Shown here: piece by piece, positions 7,658-13,500 of the stretch
How the letters are laid out: each line of letters begins with the position of its first letter
Position numbering within the stretch: position 1 is the first letter of the stretch
DNA from: Zygnema cylindricum
Taxonomy: Eukaryota; Streptophyta; Zygnematophyceae; Zygnematales; Zygnemataceae
NCBI GenBank assembly: GCA_037447655.1
Contig: JBBHKE010003251.1
Coordinates: 64,001-77,500 of the forward strand
DNA length: 13,500 bases
Reading direction: 5' to 3'
The notes under the pieces: generated by a model
What the model was told of the DNA's origin: nothing
The model's input: only the letters and a program-made list of their open reading frames with translations
Database searches by the model: none
Position numbers and translations under genes: made by a program

Positions 7658-8887
7658 ACCTTCACATGCATAACTGTGGAATGGCGTTCCATGGCAAATG
7701 GTAAAACTGAAGGCATGCTCTTATCTCCTTTCACAAACACGAGCACATAGACAAACACAAACAAGAAACATAGGCAAAGGGGTTTTTAGGGATTTTAGGG
7801 TTATTTTTGAAGGGTTTTTAAGGATTTTTTAGGGTTTCTTAAAGCACAATCACAAACACAATTAAAATTTGTTGCTTGTCTCAGTTCATACAAGGACTTT
7901 ATTGCTCAAATATACTCATGCACACGCGACTTCATCAACTAGTAAAAAGAACTTACCTTTCGTCGATCTCTTTTACAACGTCTCTTTGCTCTCTCTCTCT
8001 CAAAGCATCCAGATTGTTACAGTCCCTCCTTGCTATTCCTTAAAGAAAACTATCTGTATTGTGTTTTATGACAATTGACAACTGTAAATGTTGACAGTTT
8101 TCACTTTTAATCTTGCAAAGGCATTTGCTGCAATGTGGCCTCTCATCGTGAGGGTATTCAAAGTGGCGGCAAGTCAGGAATGTTTCTATGATGTTCGTGT
8201 AATGTTCCCCCATTTTTGCCCAATTTTCGCCAGATTATCGGGTAACATTACACAAACATTACACAAACATTGCACAAACATTATATAGAAATTATGTTAA
8301 CATTATATAAACATGATGTAAACATATTCAAACATTATGTAAACATTATATAAACATTATGTGAACATTATGTAAACATTATGTAAGCATGTCTAACTTG
8401 CCGCCAGTGTGAATATGCCTAGTTTTGATTGTTTTTCTCGGTATAGTCTGCACAAATACACTAATTCTCCTCTCCAAAGGAATTCATGGAATTCTTTCTT
8501 CCTTTCGCTCTCTCCCCCTCTCCCTTTCCCCTTCTTTCTAGAGCGTGTGTGATCACATGTTTGTGTCAGTTTGAATGAGACAAGGAGATAGATGTGTACA
8601 TTTCTCTCATGGATACATCTTTATCTTACCTTATACACACCCTTATAGACACCCTCGTATAATTCATAGAATAGCCTCTTTTTCTTCCCTTACATGAGAG
8701 TCATTGCTGTTACATGTCCACACAATTTTCTCAACCAAGAGATTAACTTTTCAGTTTTTCTCACACTTGTCATAAAATTGGTCATATGCCTCCAAATCCA
8801 TACACACGTCAACATACATAATTTGATAGTTTTGCTTTTCCTTTTTCTCATGGACAGAAACGTTCCTCCACATGCACGCACATTCTC

Positions 8888-8932
<45 letters not shown>

Positions 8933-11900
8933 CTTTCCTCTCTCTTTCTCCCTCTCACAGACAGTAAAAAGCTGGTAGCGTTGTCTCCCAAACCTTTGTT
9001 TACAAACTGGTGACCTTCAAATTTCTCTCGTATGCCTTTCTTCCTTTGGTTTTGAAATAGTGAAAGGTTGTCGACTTTCTGTACTCAATTGTAAGAAATT
9101 AACTTAATGTTATTGTTAATTTCCAAGCAATTCTTGTTTTTTTTTTTTTTTTTTAAGAAAAGGTTGTAAATACCAAACAAACACGATAACTAAAGGCTGC
9201 TTCTTGTTGATCCAGTTTTGCAAGAACTACACGAATTACGTTCTATTCTGAGAGATATTGACAAAAAGATAAATTCTTTGGGACCTTCATTTGGAGCCCA
9301 GTTGAAAAACAGCGAGGAAGCAATTTTGGGGAGATTGGATTCAACTTTTGTAAAAAGACTGAAGGAAGAAAGTTTCAAGACTGTGATAAATGACGGTGAG
9401 ACAAAGAAGGTCAGATTCTCTGCAATGATTTTTTGTTTTTATTAATTTATTTATAATTTTTCATTGGTTTGCTGTTTATTTCAATGTTTGGTATGATATG
9501 CTTTTTTTCACCACCTTTGTTATTTTAAGTTTTATTTTATTCTTCCGATGAATGCCTTTTGTGCCACTCTCCGTTGATTTTATTAGTTTTTCAAATTTTC
9601 AGGTATTCAGTTTTTTCTTGTTTCTTTCTTCTTTTTTTTCCGTGAGATAGTGTTTGCAAGATACTCTGGACATTCAAGACCTTTTCCTCTCTCTTTTCTT
9701 TTTGTTTGAAATGTCTCATTTGTCGACATCTTATTGTAACAGGATTATAATGGAGATGAATATATTTGTGAAGGAAAAGTTCCTTCTCGTCTCATTGATC
9801 GACCAGAAGTTCAAAAAGCTATTGAGGTATGCTAAAAAAATCCCAAAAAACTCCACTCTCTCTCTCTCTCCGTCTCTCTCCTCTCTCTCCCTCTCTCTCT
9901 TTTCCTCTCTCTCTCTCTTTCTCTCTCTCTCCGCTCTAACTCTCATGTCTTTAAAAGCCTTTAAAATCCCTTCAGTAGAATCCTTAAGTTATTTATCAAT
10001 TTTCTTTCTAATTTGATATTTGAAAGGGTCTACAAAATATTTGGTCTTGGCAAATTTAGAACTATGAAAGTTGAATTTACAGTTCAATATATGATCGCCA
10101 ATTGTTAAATCTCAAATATGAGATGTGAAATTTCAAATGTAAAATTTAAAGTGTAAAAATCATGTTGACTGTTAAAGTTTGAAATTGTTTGAAAAATAAG
10201 TCAACAGGTACATGTGCTTTTTTTTTTACATAAAAGGCGTTCAATTTTTGACGATTTCATTTTAGATATTTTTGTTCATAAATCAGTATTTAGTTTCCAT
10301 CCATATTTCTTCTTTTCCGTATTTTTTTCTTCTTCTACAACGTCCTGCTATCAGTTATCAGTTTTCAGTTTCTTAATCTTGACAATTTCTGTTAGGATTT
10401 TTTTTCGGTTTTCAGGATTTTTTTTTTGGATTTTGGGAAAAGTTTTTGGTTTCGATGTCTGAGAGTCGATGATCACTACACATTGGTCAAAAATAATCTC
10501 AACTTTTTTTAAAGATGAACTATTTAACAATTAAAATCCGAAACGGTTACACAATTGAAAGGGTTATGAGTCCATTTAATTGACCTTTGTCAATTTTTCT
10601 TGTTCAAATGTCAAAATTTTGTTGATTTGTGGGTTTTTGCATCAATCTTACGACTCATTCAAGATGCTCGAATATAAAATAAAAGAGAGGAAAAAAAAAG
10701 TTTTGCGGAAAGTGTTGATATTATATTTTAGCAAGTAAAACATGTTTTTTTGGTTTAAGTTAAAAAAAAAAAGAGTTCGATTGCAGTAGTGCACTCACTA
10801 TCTCACACGATAAGATCAAAGTCGGAGAAAGTGGTAGAGAGAGGGAGGAGAGGGGAATAGAGGAGGGAGAGAGAGGGAGGAGAAGGAGAGGGGAATAGAG
10901 AATGGCGAGAGAGGGAGGTCGAGATCAAAGGAGAGGGTGGAGTGAGAAAGGAACCTCAAACAAATGGATCTTTTGAAAAACTTAGAGATGAAGAAAAAAC
11001 AAAAAAGGAATGATCCCTCCTCCAATTTCTTAGAAATACAAGACATTAAATACATCAACCGCCAATCTTGACTTTCTCTCCTTTTCACCGACCTAGTTAT
11101 TGTCGTTGCTTCCGTTTTTGTTTCGGTTTCCGTTTTTTGTTTCCATTTCAGTTTTATTTTTCTTGAATGGTTTTGTCAATCCGTGTGTTTGTCGGCCTTT
11201 TATTTGTCCTCGTTCTTTTTCTGTAAGCGGTCTTTTTTTGTTTTGCTTGTTTTTCTTCTTTTTCTCCTTTGTGTCTTTTTTTTCCCCTTTATTCCTTTTT
11301 TTTTCGCTAGGAAGCCATTGAGAAGTTCCCGAAAAAAGAGCCTCCATGGCTCCAAAATCGAACGTTTCCGTCTCAAAATCCAAAGTTTTGGAGACAGCAC
11401 TCTATGAGCCTCCATGGACCCTATGGTTTTATCCAATACAGGTACATACTTACCTCTCCCTTTCTCTCCTCTCCCTCTCCCTCCCTCTCTCCCTCTCCCT
11501 CTCCCTTTCCCTCTCCGGCTCCCGCTCTCTCCTCTATCTCCCTCTCCCTCTCTACCTCCCTCTCCCTATCCCCCTCCCTCTCAATCTCGCGCTCTAGCTC
11601 CCACTCCCCCACCCTCTCCCTCTTTCTTCCCTCTCCCCTCCCTCTCCCCTCCCTCTCCCTCTCCCTCTCCCAACTTTCTCCCTCTCCCAACTCTCTCCCT
11701 CTCCCTTTCCCGCTCTCCCTTTCTCCCTCTCTCTTCTTTCTCTCTCCCTTTCCCTCCCTCTCTCCATTGTCCCGCCTCTCTCTCTCCTCTCTCTCCAACT
11801 ATTTAGCTAATTTTTAACTTCATGTTTTTCCTTTTTTCTGTTTATTTCCCAGTTTACTTATTCATCATATTTGAGTTTTTTTTTTTTTTCAAACCTATAC

Positions 11901-12734
11901 CTTTCTCGATTTGTTTTATAAAACAATCCATTAACCTATGCATATTTGCTGTTTTTTTTTTTTGTTTCTAATTTCACTTGAAATTTCTCTCACAAGACTT
12001 TTTTAGATTTTATGTTTTCTCTCCCTTCTCACTCTAAAAAAACCTTTTGTAAAAAATAAAATCCTTTGTAAAATATTATTGATTTTGTTTTATGCAAAAG
12101 GTTTTATTTTTTTAACTTTACAACTTCCATTTTCAAAAGTTTATATCGATGTTTTCGAAGAAAAAAACATTTTTCCACCTTCAAATTATTATTGGATTCT
12201 ATTGTTTTGTTTTAAATCATGAAATTTTATGCATTACATTAGTTAATTTGCCTATTTCTTATTTATTGGATTATTCAATTATTCTGTCTTAACCTTTTTC
12301 ATATAGTTCATTATTCACTTATTCATCTTTTTATTCTTCAATTTACTAAAGTTTCAGTTTATTATTCAAACAAAAAATTGTATGGGAGACGACTTTATTA
12401 TTATAAGCCTCCCTGTTAAGAATAAAAAGGTTTGTTTCTAGTGTTTTTCATTGTCTTTTTTTTTATTTTCTCTTTTTTTTTCATTTTCATTTTTTTCGTT
12501 TTTTTTTTTTTTTTTTTTTTTTTTCTTTTTTATTTCATTTTTATTGAATTTATTGATTTATTTTCGTGCAGTGGGTATCGGGCAGACAATCAAACCTTTT
12601 CGGCCGTCGGATTGGCTGCGACGGCGACAAAAAAAAAAAGAAACCTGGAAGGCTGTCATTGGTTCGGGCAGGATGGAAAAGTTTTGGAGGGCAGACTGAC
12701 TCAAAAATACGAGGGATGGCCTTTCGGGCAGCAG
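7293..12734 (+). CDS. membrane-anchored GT92/DUF23-like (KOBITO-like) protein, five exons, 3' end outside window
   Basis: Joined exons 7293-7377, 9216-9409, 9743-9826, 11311-11441 and 12572-12734 give one open frame of 219 codons without a stop. Junction phases are 1, 0, 0 and 2, and each pair matches. All introns are GT-AG. Residues 1-28 form an Ala/Leu-rich anchor. Residues 30-80 are rich in Leu, Glu, Lys and Arg in a coiled-coil-like pattern. From residue 165 the pattern GYRADNQTFSAVGLA, CHW, QDGK, KYEGWPFG resembles, from memory, the start of the plant GT92 (DUF23) domain, where an YR-x-x-x-x-F-x-x-x-GLA, C-x-W series precedes a Tyr/Val-rich strand. This gives a type II Golgi or plasma-membrane glycosyltransferase-like protein. 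Family members are usually much longer, so the catalytic part should lie to the right. The gene model is more certain than the family. Confidence 0.6.
7410..7482. repeat. 20-bp tandem repeat containing TTAGGGTTA, intron 1
   Basis: Units of TAGGGTTATTGTCGAGGAAT start at 7410, 7430 (21 bp, one extra G), 7451 and 7471 (partial). Three joints contain TTAGGG. It begins 33 bp after the exon 1 donor. It resembles an interstitial telomere-like repeat but has a much longer unit, so the resemblance may be accidental. Confidence 0.85.
7583..7656. repeat. (TC)37 microsatellite, intron 1
   Basis: An uninterrupted TC dinucleotide run of 74 bp. Such a pure run is expected to be highly polymorphic. The matching Arg-Glu and Ser-Leu frames on the two strands are only its translations. 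Confidence 0.98.
7779..7842. repeat. degenerate TTTTAGGG-like repeat, intron 1
   Basis: Words such as GTTTTTAGGG, ATTTTAGGG, GAAGGG, TTTTTAAGG and ATTTTTTAGGG follow one another. The pattern resembles degenerate plant telomere-type (TTTAGGG) repeats. It lies in the same intron as the 20-bp TTAGGG-containing repeat at 7410. Confidence 0.65.
7843..8150. other. intron 1 sequence, nothing distinct
   Basis: AT-rich intron with ACAAACAC words and a short CTCTCTCTCTC run near 7989. Two frames of 66-69 codons begin here, but they lack protein-like composition or splice support. Confidence 0.5.
8151..8420. mobile_element. small inverted-repeat element (MITE-like), intron 1
   Basis: The left end AGGGTATTCAAAGTGGCGGC (8151, continuing AAGTCAG) and the complement of the right end, AGGCATATTCACACTGGCGG (continuing CAAGTTAG, outer edge at 8420), agree in all but a few positions over 27-28 bp with a one-base gap. 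The centre is the 11-bp tandem repeat listed next; copies of that repeat in the opposite orientation are visible near the left arm (ATGTTCGTGTAATGTTC). I see no clear target duplication, so the superfamily is open. Confidence 0.7.
8244..8391. repeat. 11-bp tandem repeat AACATTATGTA, about 13 units
   Basis: Units AACATTACACA, AACATTATATA and AACATTATGTA alternate with few interruptions. It fills the centre of the inverted-repeat element at 8151-8420. Confidence 0.9.
8884..8957. repeat. CT-rich microsatellite, late intron 1
   Basis: Mostly (CT)n with CCC and TTT interruptions. It lies about 260 bp before the exon 2 acceptor, too far to be its polypyrimidine tract. Confidence 0.9.
9216..9409 (+). 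CDS. exon 2: coiled-coil-like stem region
   Basis: The acceptor CTTCTTGTTGATCCAG ends at 9215, with a branch-like TAACTAA about 20 bp before it. The frame reads LQELHELRSILRDIDKKINS and goes on through AQLKNSEEAILGRLDSTFVK to GETKK. Leu, Ile, Lys and Glu spacing suggests an amphipathic helix, as in stems between a membrane anchor and a lumenal domain. The chosen donor AAG then GTCAGA (9410) is mediocre; a stronger one, G then GTGAGA at 9396, lies 14 bp earlier. Combined with an acceptor at 9755 it would also keep the frame. Confidence 0.75.
9410..9742. other. intron 2, T-rich
   Basis: A 333-nt GT-AG intron, strongly T-rich and without the CT microsatellite seen in introns 1 and 3-5. It ends in TTATTGTAACAG. 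Confidence 0.65.
9743..9826 (+). CDS. exon 3: 28 codons
   Basis: Flanked by TTGTAACAG and a canonical donor GTATGC. It begins DYNGDEYICEGKVPSRLI and ends DRPEVQKAIE. It is in phase 0 at both ends. Its acidic and then mixed composition and its one Cys fit the start of a folded lumenal region. No motif identifies a function by itself. Confidence 0.75.
9855..9935. repeat. CT-rich tract at start of intron 3
   Basis: Interrupted (CT)n beginning about 30 bp after the exon 3 donor. The minus-strand Arg-Glu frame here is a by-product. Confidence 0.9.
9936..10832. other. intron 3 interior, nothing distinct
   Basis: AT-rich intron with T-runs. Near 10126-10160, short variants of the GTGAAATTTCAAATGTAAAATT kind repeat loosely. 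I found no exon with acceptor, donor and phase that would fit. Confidence 0.5.
10833..10951. repeat. GA-rich minisatellite, intron 3
   Basis: Purine tract on the gene's sense strand with GAGAGGGGAATAGAG at 10848 and again at 10886 (38 bp apart). It is the only long purine tract in the gene; all other simple tracts are pyrimidine on this strand. Confidence 0.85.
11311..11441 (+). CDS. exon 4: 43 codons plus two bases
   Basis: A T-rich acceptor ending TTTTCGCTAG stands before it and the donor AATACAG then GTACAT after it. It begins EAIEKFPKKEPPWLQN and ends SLHGPYGFIQY. Phase 0 in and phase 2 out; the leftover AG joins T of exon 5 to give Ser. GAGCCTCCATGG occurs twice (11338 and 11406), 68 bp apart and in different frames, coding first for EPPW and then for SLHG, so it is not a peptide repeat. 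AIE also ends exon 3, so EAIE after KAIE is a near repeat at the junction. Confidence 0.75.
11451..11800. repeat. CT-rich tract at start of intron 4
   Basis: About 350 bp of CCCTCT and CTCTCC variants beginning about 10 bp after the exon 4 donor. CTCCCAACT occurs twice near 11670-11695. The tract keeps all three forward frames and one reverse frame open, giving long but meaningless Ser-Leu-Pro and Arg-Glu frames. Confidence 0.95.
11801..12571. other. rest of intron 4, T-rich
   Basis: Strongly T-rich, with homopolymer runs near 11878-11890 and about 12500-12524, ending in a canonical TTTTCGTGCAG acceptor. No other feature is seen. The phenylalanine-rich frames before 12571 are intronic. Confidence 0.6.
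12572..12734 (+). CDS. exon 5: start of GT92-like domain
   Basis: After the Ser codon split across the junction, the frame reads GYRADNQTFSAVGLAATATK and then includes RNLEGCHWFGQDGKVLEG and KYEGWPFGQQ. Phase 2 in, phase 0 out. The donor CAG then GTGGGA (12735) is good. The order YR, TF, GLA, C-x-W, DGK and the aromatic-Gly pattern is what makes me think of plant GT92 proteins. If the exon is not spliced, 11 further codons (VGKLFMKRSFR) lead to TGA at 12768-12770. Confidence 0.7.
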
Positions 12735-12772
12735 GTGGGAAAACTCTTTATGAAACGTTCCTTTCGATGAAT

Positions 12773-12778
12773 AATAAA
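12773..12778 (+). promoter_or_regulatory. possible intronic polyadenylation signal
   Basis: AATAAA lies 2 bp after the TGA that would end an unspliced exon 5. If used, it would give a short transcript for a protein of about 230 residues without a catalytic domain. Plant poly(A) signals are loose, and the motif is frequent in AT-rich DNA. Confidence 0.25.
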
Positions 12779-12805
12779 CAACATTCAATTCATAAAACTA
12801 AAGCC

Positions 12806-13500
12806 TCTCCTTCCACTCCCTTCGCCCTTTCCTTCCTCTCAGCTACCTCTCTCCTTTCTCTCTCTCCGTCCTCTCTCTCCTTCCTCTCTCTCTTTCACTT
12901 TCTCCGTCCTCTCTCTCCTTCCTTCCTTCCATCCCATCTCTCCTTCCTCTCCTTTCTTCCTCTCTCTTCTTCCTCTCTCTTCTTCCTCTCCCTCCTTCCT
13001 CTCCCTCCTTCCGCTCTCTCTTTTTTTCCTTACTCTCGCCTTCCCCTCTCTTTCCCATGTCCTTCCTCTCTCCGTCCTCTCTCTCTTCCTCTTCTCATTC
13101 TTCTCTTTCGTTCTTCCTTCCTCTCACCTCTCTCTCCTTCCTCTCCTTTCTTCCTCTCTCCTTCCTCTCTTTTCCTCTCCCTTCTTCCCCTCCCTCCTTC
13201 CTCTCTCTCCATCTCTCCATCTCTCTCCTTTCTTTCCTTCCTCTCTCTCCCCCTGTCAGATTCCTGATACCTCGCGGCTGGTGGCAATGGCCAACCTTCC
13301 TCTCTCTGCTCTCTCTCCTCCCCTCCCTCCCCTCCCTCCCTATCTCCCGCTCTCTCCTCCCATCCCTCCCTTCTCCCTCCGCTGATACATGGCTGCTGGT
13401 GCCAGCAGCAGCTGGTCCTCCCCTCCCTTCCTCCCCCACTCCCTCTCCTCCCTTCTGACACGTGACTGCTGGTGTCCCGCTTCCTCTACCTCCTTCTCCT
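12806..13500. repeat. CT-rich tract, start of intron 5, continuing beyond the window
   Basis: Almost 700 bp of CTCTCTCCTTCCTCT-type sequence, with the period-like phrase TCTCTCCTTCC recurring. It begins about 70 bp after the exon 5 donor. The next exon is not in the window. Long frames on both strands here (Ser-Leu-Pro and Arg-Glu-Gly) are translations of the repeat. Confidence 0.9.
13264..13480. repeat. three copies of a 25-bp motif spaced within the CT tract
   Basis: CTGATACCTCGCGGCTGGTG (13264), CTGATACATGGCTGCTGGTG (13382) and CTGACACGTGACTGCTGGTG (13455) are variants of one motif, separated by CT-rich stretches (starts 118 and 73 bp apart). In the second copy CTGCTGGTGCCAGCAG is a perfect hairpin-like palindrome. 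They may mark a larger minisatellite that continues to the right. Confidence 0.75.

Noticed and set aside
8694-8978. 94-codon frame with hydrophobic stretches as an extra exon
   Set aside because: It runs into the CT tract and has no good splice sites. Exon 1 joins exon 2 directly with matching phase.
10946-11071. Possible exon starting MDLLKNLEMKKK in intron 3
   Set aside because: The composition is plausible, but it follows a purine tract with no polypyrimidine acceptor, ends in TGA, and exons 3 and 4 already join in frame without it.
11404-11817. Long Ser-Pro-Leu frames and the opposite Arg-Glu frame
   Set aside because: They are translations of the intron 4 CT tract; three forward frames and one reverse frame are open together, as expected for a stop-free simple repeat.
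12566-13267. 233-codon frame across exon 5 and the CT tract
   Set aside because: Its exon 5 part is in a frame that does not join exon 4 at the best acceptor (12571), and the rest is CT-repeat translation. The frame with GYRADNQTF and CHWFGQDGK keeps phase and looks like protein.
13030-13461. Arg-Glu-Gly-rich minus-strand frames
   Set aside because: Translation of the CT-rich tract, with no splice or start context.

Overview
This window looks like nuclear DNA of a eukaryote, and I infer a land plant or a streptophyte alga. The reasons are one spliced gene with U-rich introns, repeated tracts resembling the plant telomere motif TTTAGGG, an Ac/Ds-like hAT element, and a predicted protein that resembles the plant GT92 (DUF23, KOBITO-like) family. 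The lineage call is an inference; no ribosomal, organellar or other diagnostic gene is present. I see no bacterial operon, CRISPR array, rRNA or intact tRNA.

Left part (1-3964), gene-poor and rich in repeats. A 40-bp satellite whose unit carries a perfect palindrome (GTTAGCGCTAAC) occurs as an array cut by the window edge (1-208), a stray 1.5-unit fragment (about 1191-1253) and a 1.7-kb array (about 2255-3964). Part of the long array shows a six-unit, 240-bp higher-order repeat. Between the arrays lie unique-looking DNA, a degenerate CAGCTG-centred repeat, several perfect hairpins, and a compact block (about 1981-2114) of four successive perfect hairpins with a Pol III B-box match and a TATA-like motif upstream. 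This block may be a tRNA-like or SINE-like RNA.

Middle part (3965-6884), a transposon cluster. A relic end (3978-4017) is followed by a 1.56-kb composite (4381-5936): two related MITEs with perfect 26-30 bp inverted ends flank a third element with different ends, and the whole is bordered by an 8-bp direct repeat GTGTTAGC. Next comes a 691-bp non-autonomous hAT element (6186-6876) with CAGAGGTCGCAAA ends, iterated CGGTCGGTT motifs and a perfect 8-bp target duplication CCATCGAC.

Right part (6885-13500), one plus-strand gene. I reconstruct five coding exons: 7293-7377, 9216-9409, 9743-9826, 11311-11441 and 12572-12734. The reading frame stays open across all four junctions. The 219 residues encoded here start with an Ala/Leu-rich membrane anchor, continue with a coiled-coil-like stem, and run into what looks like the beginning of a GT92 domain; the catalytic part would lie beyond the window. 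The introns carry long CT-rich tracts, usually soon after the donor site, TTAGGG-like repeats, and a small inverted-repeat element in intron 1. A readthrough of exon 5 would meet a stop and an AATAAA at once, so a short isoform is possible.
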